Positions 18,156 to 27,209 are shown, counted from the stretch's first letter. The stretch: DNA of 64,000 nucleotides from Paenibacillus sp. OK003 (GCF_900109515.1 NZ_FOBD01000015.1:62001-126000); one strand, 5' to 3'. Numbers and translations are program-made. The notes: generated by a model not told the origin, from the sequence alone.

Positions 18156-18851
18156 TTAATCCTGTTCAGCAGTTTCGAGCTTGGCCAATCGCTTCAATAA
18201 GGTCTGCTTCCAGCTGTCGGCTAACGTTGGAATGGCCAGCAAAGCACGCATAGCAACGGCATTCTGCTTCCCCTGATGCATAATTCGATTGGCTTCCAGA
18301 ATGGTCATTGATGCAGGGTCCGTGCTTATTCGTCTGAATATTGCAGAAGGAGTTACCTCACCCTCTTGCAACACCCGAAAATAAAATCCGGTATGCCCGC
18401 TATCCTGAAAATAAACAGGCAATTCTTTGTAATCATACCTTGCACCAAGCTTGAAGCAAGGCTGTCTTGGCTGGCTGACCTGTACCGTGGCTTCCCCCAA
18501 TTCATACACATCACCAATTCGGACTTCTTCCTCCACACAGCCTTCAACGGTCAGATTTTCTCCACAAGCTCCCCAGTCCAGCTTGCGATCCATCAGTTGT
18601 TCAAGCGCCGGATAACGACTGTAATCGTATACACAAACCGCCTTGTCAGGCCCACCATGATGCTCCAGATCCGCCTGGGCATCCCCTGTCATTCCGGTGA
18701 ATGACAGGAAAACCGGGCTGGATATGGGATGTTTCACAATGCCGCTCATCACTTCGCGCTTCTGGCCAGGCAAGGCCTGAGGCTGCCCTACGTTTACAGC
18801 TAATACCGCCGTTTTGCTTTCATCTGGCTTCCGGTTATGTGTGAGTGTCAT
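18156..18851 (-). CDS. MOSC domain-containing protein
   Basis: 231 residues, YiiM-like. MOSC beta-barrel core with LEHHGGPDKAVCVYDYSRY, WGACGENLT and the conserved Cys in QPRQPCFKLG, followed by the C-terminal 3-alpha domain (about 165-215). These proteins are molybdenum-cofactor sulfurase C-terminal homologues; YiiM-type members reduce N-hydroxylated compounds with a molybdenum cofactor. Substrate unknown here, and no molybdopterin genes are in the window. Confidence 0.85.
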   Translation of the reverse strand: MTLTHNRKPDESKTAVLAVNVGQPQALPGQKREVMSGIVKHPISSPVFLSFTGMTGDAQADLEHHGGPDKAVCVYDYSRYPALEQLMDRKLDWGACGENLTVEGCVEEEVRIGDVYELGEATVQVSQPRQPCFKLGARYDYKELPVYFQDSGHTGFYFRVLQEGEVTPSAIFRRISTDPASMTILEANRIMHQGKQNAVAMRALLAIPTLADSWKQTLLKRLAKLETAEQD

Positions 18852-18880
18852 CTGATCCTACCTCCCATATTAGCTTTCTT

Positions 18881-19987
18881 TTAACGAACAGAGCCACCAA
18901 AAACAAGTGTATTACTTAACAAGCGGCCCGGGGAAGTAAGCATTTTGCCGCCAGCATACATGCCAGAAGATGCGCCACCATCCAGGTTCATTGCCTGCTT
19001 GGCACCAAGCTTCTGCATGACAGCAGCCCATTCCTTAATCGTCGCTCCTGACACGGTAGCCAACATAACCGAACCGTCGGCCATAATGGCAATGCCACTT
19101 CTTGCACCGGAAGCATTGAGAATCTTGGTGTCCTTGAAGCCCTCACTCGCTGGATTGACGGCAACTTTGCCATCTTTCACCAGACGTGGACCTGCGCCTA
19201 CAGCAGTAACTACATCTTGCCAAGGGATCTCTTTACCTGCTGCATTGGTGTATTTATAATTCATCTCTACAGTTGATCCAACGGTGAAGCGGTCCGACGA
19301 AGATTTCTGATTGCCCGTGAAGACCAGCACCGAGCCATTCTTCGGAATGGCTACATCGGTATTCGGTACTTTTTTGGTGACAATCCCTTTCTCCATCACA
19401 ACCGCCGTACCTCCTTTGAATCCGACTGTGGAACCCCGCTCTGGCGTGTATAACATCGTAATACTTGCATTCGCGGAAGGTGTTCGGTTAATAAAGGTCG
19501 CATACCAACTGCGTGATTTCCCTTCTGTATCTGTTACTTTACCCGTCAGACTCACTTGAAGCGAATCCATGATGGCTGAGCCATCCTCCTTAAATCCGAT
19601 CGTTGTTCCGTATCTTCCAATATGTATAACTTTGCCGTTTGCTATTAACATGCCGTATGGATCTGGAGCTCCGTTATAAGCTTCAAAAAACGCTCCGTTA
19701 ATGGCCGCCTGCGCGCCATATGCCTTAACAATGGAAGGTAATGTTGCGGTCTGACCGACCTGTTTCTTCGCCAATCCTACGGTAACTGGTGTACCCTTGG
19801 GAATACTAACCGTCTGCACGGTAAAACTGCGTCCTGCTGCTTTTACTTTCTGTACCTTGGTGCTTATTGCCGCTTTGGCATCTGCTGTCTGTGGAGCACT
19901 CACCGCTCCTGAAAGGATTACAGGCAAAGCAAGGACGAGGGCCATAGCCCCTGTCCACCACTTTTTGCCCGTCCGTTTTGTCTGCAT
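18881..19987 (-). CDS. Phosphodiester glycosidase family exported protein (NAGPA domain)
   Basis: 368 residues. A signal peptide is evident: KRTGKKWW, a hydrophobic core, then SAPQTADAKA. The C-terminal domain (about 95-365) has family hallmarks INGAFF, GAGPRLVKDGK, RSGIAIMADG, NLDGGASSGMY and the closing SNTLVF, as in DUF2233/NAGPA proteins that hydrolyse phosphodiester-linked sugars. It is likely secreted and may act on wall or exopolysaccharide. The ATG at 19987 is chosen because the longer frame overlaps the upstream exonuclease stop. Confidence 0.85.
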   Translation of the reverse strand: MQTKRTGKKWWTGAMALVLALPVILSGAVSAPQTADAKAAISTKVQKVKAAGRSFTVQTVSIPKGTPVTVGLAKKQVGQTATLPSIVKAYGAQAAINGAFFEAYNGAPDPYGMLIANGKVIHIGRYGTTIGFKEDGSAIMDSLQVSLTGKVTDTEGKSRSWYATFINRTPSANASITMLYTPERGSTVGFKGGTAVVMEKGIVTKKVPNTDVAIPKNGSVLVFTGNQKSSSDRFTVGSTVEMNYKYTNAAGKEIPWQDVVTAVGAGPRLVKDGKVAVNPASEGFKDTKILNASGARSGIAIMADGSVMLATVSGATIKEWAAVMQKLGAKQAMNLDGGASSGMYAGGKMLTSPGRLLSNTLVFGGSVR

Positions 19988-19992
19988 GCTAC

Positions 19993-20886
19993 TCACCCTA
20001 TTGCCACTCCCATCCAAGAGCCCAGGCTCTTCATCTCAAGTTGTTCGAACTTGTCCATCACCATATCCGGGTCAAGACGCAATTCACATACATCCAGTGC
20101 ACAAGCTACCGGAACTGCACAGTGAATCTCTGCCAGTTTGCGGGACAGATGCAGCATGTCGAGATCATTCTCAATCTTGTTACGTACCGAAGGGGTAAGT
20201 TTGTCCATATTGTCCAAAATACCTTCAATGGAGCCAAACTCCTGCACAAGCTTCAAAGCCGTTTTCTCTCCAATGCCCCGTACCCCAGGATAGTTGTCAC
20301 TGGCATCGCCCATCAGACCTTTCATGTCAATCACTTGACGAGGTGTCAGTTGTTTCTCCGTCATTAGAGATTCAGGCGTATACACCATGTAATTGCCATG
20401 ACCTTTTTTCATAATAATAATGCTTGTGCGATCATCAATCAGTTGCAGCATATCGTGGTCGCCCGTAAGTACCATCACGTTCATATCCGTCTGCTCGGTG
20501 TAGTACTTGGCAAGTGTACCGATGCAATCATCAGCCTCGTATCCTTGAGCGCCAATATTCGGAATGTTCAAACTATCCATCACTTCACGAATCAGAGCAA
20601 ACTGAGGAATCAGATCATCTGGAGCTTCCGGACGGTTCCCCTTGTACGCTGCATACTCTTCACCGCGAAACGTCTTGCCCCCCATATCCCAACAGCATAC
20701 GACATGACTTGGCCCAAAGGTCTGAACCGCATCCCAAAAATAACGGATAAATCCGTATACTGCGTTGGTTGGCACGCCTGCCTTTGTACGTCTGATATAT
20801 CCGCTTGCAGATGTTGCATAGAATGCACGGAACAACACCGCCATACCATCTACCAGCAACAAAGTAGGTTCATTACGTTGATTCAC
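19993..20886 (-). CDS. ypcP: 5'-3' exonuclease (FEN-like, YpcP)
   Basis: 297 residues, standalone version of the Pol I 5' nuclease domain. Metal-binding acidic motifs visible are LLLVDGMAVLFRAF, GYEADDCIGTLA, VLTGDHDMLQLI and GLMGDASDNYPGV with the helix-hairpin-helix GIGEKTA. It probably trims flaps and RNA primers. The length matches B. subtilis YpcP (about 296) when started at the GTG at 20886, which has GGAGAG 11 bases upstream. The frame extends to 21048, but that part overlaps the terminator of the gene to the right. Confidence 0.88.
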   Translation of the reverse strand: MNQRNEPTLLLVDGMAVLFRAFYATSASGYIRRTKAGVPTNAVYGFIRYFWDAVQTFGPSHVVCCWDMGGKTFRGEEYAAYKGNRPEAPDDLIPQFALIREVMDSLNIPNIGAQGYEADDCIGTLAKYYTEQTDMNVMVLTGDHDMLQLIDDRTSIIIMKKGHGNYMVYTPESLMTEKQLTPRQVIDMKGLMGDASDNYPGVRGIGEKTALKLVQEFGSIEGILDNMDKLTPSVRNKIENDLDMLHLSRKLAEIHCAVPVACALDVCELRLDPDMVMDKFEQLEMKSLGSWMGVAIG

Positions 20887-20978
20887 TTGAATTTGTTCTC
20901 TCCTGTCCTGTATATAGCAAATAAAATATCGAACTAATTCTATCATTATAGCATAGTTCCGCCAAGGATCGACCAGCC

Positions 20979-21016
20979 AAAAAAGCCCTGAAATTTGAAC
21001 ATTCAGAGCCTTTTTT
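20979..21016 (-). terminator. Terminator of the yusI-like gene
   Basis: Minus-strand AAAAAAGGCTCTGAA / TTCAGGGCTTTTTT imperfect stem with flanking A and T tracts. Confidence 0.75.
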
Positions 21017-21059
21017 ACCTTGGTTCGTTTAACAATCAATGAAATCATTCATCTATAAA

Positions 21060-21425
21060 TTACGCGTTGTTCCATTCCTGCTCATACGTATCTTCCTTGA
21101 ATCCTACGGTCACTTTGTGACCATCCGTAACGATTGGACGTTTAATCAGACGACCATTGGAGGCCAGCAACCGAATCTGCTCTTCTGTGGACAACCCTGG
21201 CAACTTGTCCTTCAATTGCTGCTCCTTGTACACTTCCCCACTCGTATTGAAAAACTTCTTCACTTCAAATCCGCTCTTCTGAATCAACTCCGTTAATTCT
21301 GCTTCGGATGGAGGTGTCTCGAAAATAGGGATTAATTCCAGCTCATGCCCCTGAGCTTCCAGCCATTTTACGGCTTTACGGCACGTGCCACATTTGGCAT
21401 ATTGATATACTTTTAGATTACTCAT
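21060..21425 (-). CDS. ArsC/Spx/MgsR family thioredoxin-fold protein (YusI-like)
   Basis: 121 residues, thioredoxin-like fold with the redox motif Cys-Gly-Thr-Cys in KCGTCRKA near the N terminus, and the conserved FFNTSG and LLIxRP-like stretches (GRLIKRPIV). The C-terminal KVTVGFKEDTYEQEW matches B. subtilis YusI. Spx-family proteins are redox regulators or arsenate/glutaredoxin-like reductases; this branch is uncharacterised. AGGAGG lies 10 bases before the ATG at 21425, which sets the start. Confidence 0.85.
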   Translation of the reverse strand: MSNLKVYQYAKCGTCRKAVKWLEAQGHELELIPIFETPPSEAELTELIQKSGFEVKKFFNTSGEVYKEQQLKDKLPGLSTEEQIRLLASNGRLIKRPIVTDGHKVTVGFKEDTYEQEWNNA

Positions 21426-21782
21426 CGTTACTTGTCCTCCTATGTGTGCTCCGGTTTCGTGTGATCCGGTTTCGATTTCTCGCTTCCCTTGGTTTGCTTC
21501 GCAAATCCAAAAGTCGCTCCAAACCGATACCATCGCACTGTAATTTTAAACCTCTTTGCGAATGAGAAAAATGTCCATTCGGCTTTAGGGTCAAAAACCT
21601 TAAAACATATAAATCCTACAGCCTAAAAATTTTAAAAATTAGCCTGCGGCATTTTGTTCGGATGCAGTTTGCATGCCTCACACGGGTTAAGCTAACTAAC
21701 CGTTGACTTACAGCTGGACACGGACACAAATGCACTCTGAGCTACTACACACAGCGCGAATTGCAGGCTGTTTGATAGATCC
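21426..21782. other. Intergenic region, nothing recognised
   Basis: 357 bases between the YusI-like gene and the pseudouridine synthase gene. It holds the upstream region of the former and a weak inverted repeat (GGTTA/TAACC, about 21684-21700). I see no ORF, RNA or convincing terminator. Confidence 0.4.
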
Positions 21783-22766
21783 CTACACTACTTCTCTCGG
21801 TGATGCCTCGACATCCAGGCGAGCCTCCAGGGCTGCCATATCAGCGGGCAACGGGGCTTGGAACGTCATACGGCTTTGCAAAATGGGATGGTCAAACGCC
21901 AGCTCACATGCGTGTAATGCCTGACGAGCAATCCAGGTATCTCGTTCCTCCCGAACAGCCATGGTCTGCCCATCGATCTCATGCACAGGTAGGGTCTTGT
22001 ACATCCGATCCCCAATTAACGGGCAGCCGATCAATGTCATATGTACCCTTATCTGATGGGTTCTGCCGCTCTCCAGCTTCAGGTTCACCGCACTGGCGCT
22101 TCCGCCCGCCCACCTTGCGACTGTCGTGTATAACGTTCTTGCCGCATACCCGTCAGGTGTAACGATTCGACGATGCGGTTCTTCGGGATCACGATCAATC
22201 GGGCCATCAATGGCCCCCTCTTCTTGGGCAGGACTACCGTGTACAAAGGCAATATATTGTTTATCCACCGTTCCTGCGATCATTTGTTCAGAGACATGCT
22301 GGTGCACATATGGATTTTTCGCGATTGCCAGTACTCCTGATGTTTCCTGATCCAGTCGATGAATCGGTCTGAAGCGGAAACGCTCGCCTTTGGACTTCCA
22401 ATAATGGACAACCCCGTTTGCCAATGTACCTGTGTAATGCCCATGTGTTGGATGTACGATGACACCAGCATCCTTGTTCACGATAAGCAAGTGCTCGTCT
22501 TCATACAGTATCGTAAAAGGAATCGGCTCAGGTAAAATATCATCCGACTCTTCCTGCTCCATCCGGACTTCCAGAACGTCACCTGCGCTAACTTTGACGC
22601 TGATATATACCCGCTCGCCATTCAGCATAATTCCCTGCTCTGTGAGTTTGATTCTCGACAGGAGCTTACGCGATACCTGTAGACGCCGCTGAAGCACGGT
22701 CTTCAGCAGCCAACCATCTTCATGTTCGGAAACCGTGTAAGTAAGTGGTGAATAATAACCGCTCAT
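21783..22766 (-). CDS. RluA/RluD family RNA pseudouridine synthase
   Basis: 327 residues. N-terminal S4-like part (about 15-75), then the RluA catalytic core with the signature RPIHRLDQETSGV, where Asp is the catalytic nucleophile, plus LLIVNKDAGVIVHP and the late LESGRTHQIRVH motif. It isomerises uridine to pseudouridine in 23S rRNA or tRNA; the exact target cannot be read. It overlaps the adenosyltransferase gene stop by 4 bases (ATGA), so it is translationally coupled to it. Confidence 0.9.
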   Translation of the reverse strand: MSGYYSPLTYTVSEHEDGWLLKTVLQRRLQVSRKLLSRIKLTEQGIMLNGERVYISVKVSAGDVLEVRMEQEESDDILPEPIPFTILYEDEHLLIVNKDAGVIVHPTHGHYTGTLANGVVHYWKSKGERFRFRPIHRLDQETSGVLAIAKNPYVHQHVSEQMIAGTVDKQYIAFVHGSPAQEEGAIDGPIDRDPEEPHRRIVTPDGYAARTLYTTVARWAGGSASAVNLKLESGRTHQIRVHMTLIGCPLIGDRMYKTLPVHEIDGQTMAVREERDTWIARQALHACELAFDHPILQSRMTFQAPLPADMAALEARLDVEASPREVV

Positions 22767-23344
22767 TCTTTATCTTTGCGGCGGAATACTTTTTTGCTCC
22801 GCACATACTCAATGTCAGCTACCTGTTGTCTCGCATTGGCAGTCCGTGCAACAACGAAGAAATAATCAGACAGACGGTTCAAATATCGTCGCACAGAAGG
22901 GTTGATATCCGTATGCTGTCCGAGGGTTACGGCGCGGCGCTCAGCACGGCGACATACGGTACGGCAGACATGCAATGTGGAAGAGAGCAAACTACCCCCA
23001 GGCAAAATAAACCGTTCCACCTTCGGATTCTCCGCATCATACTGATCAATCCATTGCTCAAGCCGCGTGACCATTTCATCCCGCACTTTATATTTGGTTT
23101 CGCTAATTTTTACAAAGGCGAGATCGGACCCGCAATCAAACAATTCTTGCTGAATTTCAAGCAAATGTTCACGCAAATCCTCAAATTCCCCATTTGCTTG
23201 ATCAATAAAACTGATGGCCTGCCCAACAAAACAATTCAGCTCATCAATTGTCCCATAAGCTTCAACCCGGTCATCGTCCTTAATGACCCGTCCACCAATG
23301 ACTGAGGTCTGCCCCTCGTCACCTGTTCGTGTATATATGCCCAT
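22763..23344 (-). CDS. Cob(I)yrinic acid a,c-diamide / cobalamin adenosyltransferase (PduO type)
   Basis: 193 residues, all-helical ATP:cob(I)alamin adenosyltransferase of the PduO/MMAB type. Motifs: TRTGDEGQTS at the N terminus (ATP site), EAYGTIDELNCFVG, FILPGGS, and CRTVCRRAERR. It attaches the 5'-deoxyadenosyl group to reduced corrinoid in the cytosol. The ATG at 23344 has AGGAGGG 6 bases upstream. No cobalamin riboswitch was seen upstream; cobU lies 0.9 kb to the right. Confidence 0.92.
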   Translation of the reverse strand: MGIYTRTGDEGQTSVIGGRVIKDDDRVEAYGTIDELNCFVGQAISFIDQANGEFEDLREHLLEIQQELFDCGSDLAFVKISETKYKVRDEMVTRLEQWIDQYDAENPKVERFILPGGSLLSSTLHVCRTVCRRAERRAVTLGQHTDINPSVRRYLNRLSDYFFVVARTANARQQVADIEYVRSKKVFRRKDKE

Positions 23345-23439
23345 TGTGATCCCTCCTATTGTTAATATCATTCGCATGGTAGAACGCTGGGGTTAAATAT
23401 AAATGCATGCCCTTCTTGAGTTTAACTTCATCAGTATAC

Positions 23440-23468
23440 TTGACCTGCTATGAATACGGGAATGCTAT
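23440..23468 (+). promoter_or_regulatory. Possible promoter of dedA
   Basis: TTGACC and TGCTAT with a 17-base spacer, about 100 bases before the dedA ATG. A TATTAT overlaps it at 20-base spacing. Weak assignment. Confidence 0.3.
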
Positions 23469-23570
23469 TATTTTCAGAAACCAGTAAGATCCTTCACACG
23501 TATATATGAATTGGTGTACTCTGCCGAGTATACGCCAAATCCTTGCAAACCAAAAGTAGAGGAGACGATT

Positions 23571-24182
23571 ATGCAAAACTGGATAACTGATTTCATGGAA
23601 CAATACGGCTACATAGGCATTGCACTCATTATTGCACTAGAAAACGTATTTCCCCCCATCCCCTCCGAAATCATATTACCTTTTGGCGGCTTCATGACCA
23701 CCTACACCAGCCTGACCCTTCCCGGTGTTATTATTGCTGCTACCATTGGTTCTGTGCTTGGAGCAGTCATTCTCTATGGGATCGGATTGCTGATTGATGT
23801 CAATCGACTGGAGAAGATTGTAGATCGTTGGGGTCATATTCTGCGGATCAAAAAAGAAGATATCCACCGTGTCGATGCATGGTTTGACAAATATGGAATG
23901 TGGACCGTACTATTCTGTCGCATGGTTCCCCTTGTTCGCAGTCTGATCTCGATTCCTGCCGGCATGTCCAACATGAAATTTGGTTTATTCGTCCTCTTCA
24001 CTACCATTGGAACATTGGCCTGGAATATCATTCTCGTCTCCGTTGGTGCGGCTCTCGGTGCTTCATGGGAGAGTATCCTGCACTTTATGGACGTGTACTC
24101 TCTCGTCGTATATGTACTTCTGGCGATTATTGTTGTGGGCTGTATAATCTGGTGGATCAGACGAAATAAAACTCGGAAATAA
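23571..24182 (+). CDS. DedA family integral membrane protein
   Basis: 203 residues with re-entrant and transmembrane helices typical of DedA/VTT proteins. Signature stretches are ENVFPPIPSEIILPFGG and the FCRMVPLVRSLISIPAGM region containing the conserved Arg residues. DedA-family members act as flippases for undecaprenyl phosphate or phospholipids and depend on membrane potential. GAGGAG lies 7 bases before the ATG at 23571; the in-frame ATG at 23511 has no site. Single-gene unit ending in a strong terminator. Confidence 0.9.
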   Translation: MQNWITDFMEQYGYIGIALIIALENVFPPIPSEIILPFGGFMTTYTSLTLPGVIIAATIGSVLGAVILYGIGLLIDVNRLEKIVDRWGHILRIKKEDIHRVDAWFDKYGMWTVLFCRMVPLVRSLISIPAGMSNMKFGLFVLFTTIGTLAWNIILVSVGAALGASWESILHFMDVYSLVVYVLLAIIVVGCIIWWIRRNKTRK

Positions 24183-24216
24183 ACAGATTTACACGCATAG
24201 ACTTTGTCATAAAATA

Positions 24217-24256
24217 AAGCCTCCACACCACCATTTGTGGTGACGGAGGCTTCTTT
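24217..24256. terminator. Bidirectional terminator between dedA and cobU
   Basis: AAGCCTCC...GGAGGCTT with inner ACCAC/GTGGT, and short T runs on both sides. Confidence 0.8.
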
Positions 24257-24287
24257 AGACTCGTCCATTGTTTAACATTATGAAATG

Positions 24288-24824
24288 CTAATCTTCATAC
24301 CTCAGCCCTCGATCTTTGAGATCAACAGGCAGGCCAGATATCAACAGATACATCTGTTCCGAATGCGCCTGCAGCGCCCGATTAACTGACGCCATTCTTG
24401 CCGCAAAAATTCGTTCTTCCTCTGAGGGATACAAAGAACCGTGCATTTCATTGGTAATCACGAGCAGCTTTCCCTGGTAAGACAGAAGGGCGTCCAGCAA
24501 CAACTGCGTCGCTGTACGCTGCTGATCCAGATCATCACTTGCCCTGAACCCCGCTGCCATCCAGGCTGTCAGACTATCCACAATGACAATTCGCTGATCT
24601 GCCAGAAAGAGATTGGATTCCCGATTAATCTGGTGAAGCACCTCCGTCAGGTGCTGGCCGTTCCCAGCCTGGATGGCACGATAATGAGCGGATGGCAATT
24701 CGGGAATCACGGGATCATGATCACCAGTGGATAAATAGATGCCCTCCCGGCTAATCCGGGCTGCGTATTCAAGCGCAAATCGGGTTTTACCACTGCCTAT
24801 GCCGCCTGTGACCGTAATTAGCAA
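24288..24824 (-). CDS. cobU: Adenosylcobinamide kinase/guanylyltransferase (CobU-like)
   Basis: 178 residues. The N-terminal P-loop is VTGGIGSGKT. The central IVIVDSLTAWMA is a Walker B-like strand, and the C terminus has the CobU-typical ITNEMHGSL...PSEEE and ending LLISGLPVDLK. CobU phosphorylates adenosylcobinamide and transfers GMP during nucleotide-loop assembly of B12. The guanylylation histidine is not obvious to me, so it could be kinase-only. It follows a lipoprotein gene by 37 bases and stands apart from other cob genes. Confidence 0.78.
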   Translation of the reverse strand: MLITVTGGIGSGKTRFALEYAARISREGIYLSTGDHDPVIPELPSAHYRAIQAGNGQHLTEVLHQINRESNLFLADQRIVIVDSLTAWMAAGFRASDDLDQQRTATQLLLDALLSYQGKLLVITNEMHGSLYPSEEERIFAARMASVNRALQAHSEQMYLLISGLPVDLKDRGLRYED

Positions 24825-24861
24825 TCCGCTCCCCTCCTTCAGTAGCCATACTAGATTGCAT

Positions 24862-25413
24862 TTACTCTGTCAGCGCCTTCAATACTTTCTTGGATTCTTC
24901 GACATTGGACGCCGAAACAGGGATGGTAGCAAACAGATTTTGCGCAGCATAATCTACATCTTTGAACATTTTCATATCTTCCAGCGGTATGCCATAGAGA
25001 TGTGATTCTGTCTTGATATCTGAACCGTCATCTCCTTCACCCTTCTCAACCAAGACTCCGCCTTCAAATACACCGCGCTTATACTTCTCCGAATCAAATG
25101 TATCATCAAGCGGAATATTGGAGCCGTTACTTCCGTACTGCTTCATATCAGCCTCAGGCAAAATGAAAATATCATGACCTCCAGCCGCATACTCTACCAT
25201 AATTTTCTGAACATCATACATCGCACTGGTGATAACCTCCACCTTGGGCTCCTCGCCCAGCTTCTGCTGCAAATTAGCTTGCAACTGCTCCGATATCACG
25301 GATGGATTTCCTTGGTTGTCAATGATAAAAATCGTAAAACCGTCCTTACCGCCACAGCCAGCAAGCAGAAAAATCATAGAAATGATCGCGGTAAGCCCCC
25401 AAAATCTCTTCAT
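24862..25413 (-). CDS. Hypothetical lipoprotein
   Basis: 183 residues. Type II signal peptide with lipobox LLAGC (Cys about residue 20), so it is lipid-anchored outside the membrane. The mature part starts with a beta-strand FTIFIIDNQG and contains an alternating helix/strand pattern with HDIFILPEADMKQYG. It is not a recognised substrate-binding protein and no transporter genes adjoin. It is likely co-transcribed with cobU; whether that is functional is unknown. Confidence 0.7.
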   Translation of the reverse strand: MKRFWGLTAIISMIFLLAGCGGKDGFTIFIIDNQGNPSVISEQLQANLQQKLGEEPKVEVITSAMYDVQKIMVEYAAGGHDIFILPEADMKQYGSNGSNIPLDDTFDSEKYKRGVFEGGVLVEKGEGDDGSDIKTESHLYGIPLEDMKMFKDVDYAAQNLFATIPVSASNVEESKKVLKALTE

Positions 25414-25508
25414 TCAAGTTCCCCCTTTAGTCTCCTATGTACAATATATCACAATTGTTCCACGCAAAAAAATAACACTGCCTATCCGAAGCAATCTGTT
25501 CATAGATC

Positions 25509-25536
25509 AAAAAAAAAGACCCCTTCCGGGTCTTCT
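25509..25536 (-). terminator. Terminator of the Spo0E-like gene
   Basis: AAGACCC/GGGTCTT hairpin followed by nine T on the minus strand. Confidence 0.85.
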
Positions 25537-25575
25537 TCCAATCGAATATGCGTAACGTTTCGATACAACGAAAAA

Positions 25576-25842
25576 TTACTTTCCTTTAATCGGATTAGCC
25601 TTCATGTATTCATTAATCTTCAAATCTAGCAAACTGCTAATTTCAATTACAATATCGGATGTGAATGATTTCTCTTCAAGGAATATCTGTTCCATCTTGC
25701 GGCGCAGCATATGGATCTCATCTTCCAAGGAAACGTTATGCAAAGATGCGTGATCCGGTTTCACCGACCATCGGTCGCCATGATCGCCTTCTGCCAAATA
25801 ATGCCCACGATTAGTCGGTAAATCATATTCAACACAAAACAA
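25576..25842 (-). CDS. Spo0E-like aspartyl-phosphate phosphatase
   Basis: About 88 residues from a TTG start. The C-terminal half, LEDEIHMLRRKMEQIF followed by SSLLDLKINEYMK, fits the two-helix Spo0E family, with the S-x3-D signature near residue 75. Such proteins dephosphorylate Spo0A~P and delay sporulation. The frame runs back to an ATG at 25890, but that lies only about 7 bases after the predicted transcription start and has no ribosome binding site. AAGGAGGGG lies within the frame, 8 bases before the TTG at 25842. Confidence 0.72.
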   Translation of the reverse strand: MFCVEYDLPTNRGHYLAEGDHGDRWSVKPDHASLHNVSLEDEIHMLRRKMEQIFLEEKSFTSDIVIEISSLLDLKINEYMKANPIKGK

Positions 25843-25903
25843 AGCCAACCCCTCCTTGGAAAAATTAGTTTCCAAATACAAGAAAAACATATTTCAAATT
25901 GAA

Positions 25904-25912
25904 ATTATATCA
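25904..25912 (-). promoter_or_regulatory. Extended -10 promoter of the Spo0E-like gene
   Basis: Minus-strand TGATATAAT (a TGnTATAAT element), with only a weak -35 (TTTCTT at 16 bases). The predicted start near 25897 rules out the upstream ATG as a normal initiation site. Confidence 0.5.
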
Positions 25913-25987
25913 CAATATTTTGTAAAAGAAAGTTATTTTTTTCTAGTTTAAAGAAAGTTTATGTCGATCAGAAGCTTCTAATCCCTA

Positions 25988-27196
25988 TTAACCCTCTTTT
26001 TGAAGTTTGTAAACAAAGTTTCCGATTCGTTCCAATGCTTCATTCAACTGGGTTACGGATGTTGCATAAGAACAACGAAGAAACCCTTCACCTTGTGGAC
26101 CAAATACATTACCCGGAACAGCCGCCACTTTATTTTCCGTTAACAAACGCTCGGCAAAAAGATCGGAACTCAGCCCCGTTTTCTGGATACTAGGAAATGC
26201 ATAAAATGCTCCCTGTGGTTCATGACAGTCCAGCCCAATATCTCTAAACCCCTGCACGATAAGACGTCTGCGCTGATTGTAGGATTCAACCATTCTGTCC
26301 TTCTCACCCAAACCGTTCCTCAATGCCTCAAGCGCAGCCACCTGTCCCATGGCAGGTGCGCACATCACCGTATACTGATGAATTTTGAGCATGGCTGCAA
26401 TCAGTTCAGGATGCCCGCACATATAACCGATCCGCCAGCCCGTCATCGCAAAAGCCTTGGAAAACCCGCTAACCAAAATGGTACGTTCCTTCATATCCGG
26501 AATTGTAGCGAAACTAACATGTTTTTGCGTATACGTCAGCTCAGCATAAATCTCATCCGCAATGACGATCAGATCATGCTTTTTGATCACTTCAGCAATA
26601 GGCAGCCATTCTTCATAGGTCATGATGGCACCTGTCGGATTGCTTGGATAACATAGGATAAGAACCTTGGACTTCGGCGTAATTCCCGCCTCCAGCGCCT
26701 CGGCAGTAAGTTTAAACTGATCCTTCGCATACGTTTCGACACCAACCGGTATGCCTCCGCCAATTGAAGCGATTGGAGAATAGGCCACATACGAAGGTTC
26801 GGGAATCAGAATTTCGTCTCCGGGTACGATTAAGGCACGCAATGCCAGATCAATGGCTTCACTGCCACCAACGGTAACGATAATTTCGTCCTTGGGATCA
26901 TACTTGGTATCGAATTGAGTCTCCAGATACTCGCTGATGGCTTCCCTCAGTTTCGGCATACCCGCATTGGAAGTGTAACTGGTCATGCCTCTTTCGAGTG
27001 AATACACACAAGCTTCACGCATATGCCACGGTGTTACAAAGTCCGGTTCACCTACACCCAGTGTAATAATATCCTTGTTATCGCCAACCAGATCAAAAAA
27101 TTTGCGTATGCCGGATGGCGGAATCTGTTGAACCAAAGGAGCCAAATACGATGTCATTTTCTTGTTGTTTCCTGTTGTCTGTTCATTCACTATCAA
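25988..27196 (-). CDS. alaT: Aminotransferase class I/II, alanine transaminase-like
   Basis: 402 residues, PLP fold type I. Motifs: LGVGEPDF, the SNPTGA loop (YPSNPTGAIM), ADEIY and the PLP lysine in SGFSKAFAMTGWRIGY. It lies directly downstream of an Lrp/AsnC regulator, as B. subtilis alaT (yugH) follows alaR (yugG), where the pair makes alanine from pyruvate. The first in-frame start, a TTG at 27196, has AAAGGAAG 7 bases upstream; a GTG at 27190 or an ATG at 27157 remain possible. Confidence 0.85.
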   Translation of the reverse strand: MIVNEQTTGNNKKMTSYLAPLVQQIPPSGIRKFFDLVGDNKDIITLGVGEPDFVTPWHMREACVYSLERGMTSYTSNAGMPKLREAISEYLETQFDTKYDPKDEIIVTVGGSEAIDLALRALIVPGDEILIPEPSYVAYSPIASIGGGIPVGVETYAKDQFKLTAEALEAGITPKSKVLILCYPSNPTGAIMTYEEWLPIAEVIKKHDLIVIADEIYAELTYTQKHVSFATIPDMKERTILVSGFSKAFAMTGWRIGYMCGHPELIAAMLKIHQYTVMCAPAMGQVAALEALRNGLGEKDRMVESYNQRRRLIVQGFRDIGLDCHEPQGAFYAFPSIQKTGLSSDLFAERLLTENKVAAVPGNVFGPQGEGFLRCSYATSVTQLNEALERIGNFVYKLQKEG

Positions 27197-27209
27197 GACG
27201 CATCTTCCT

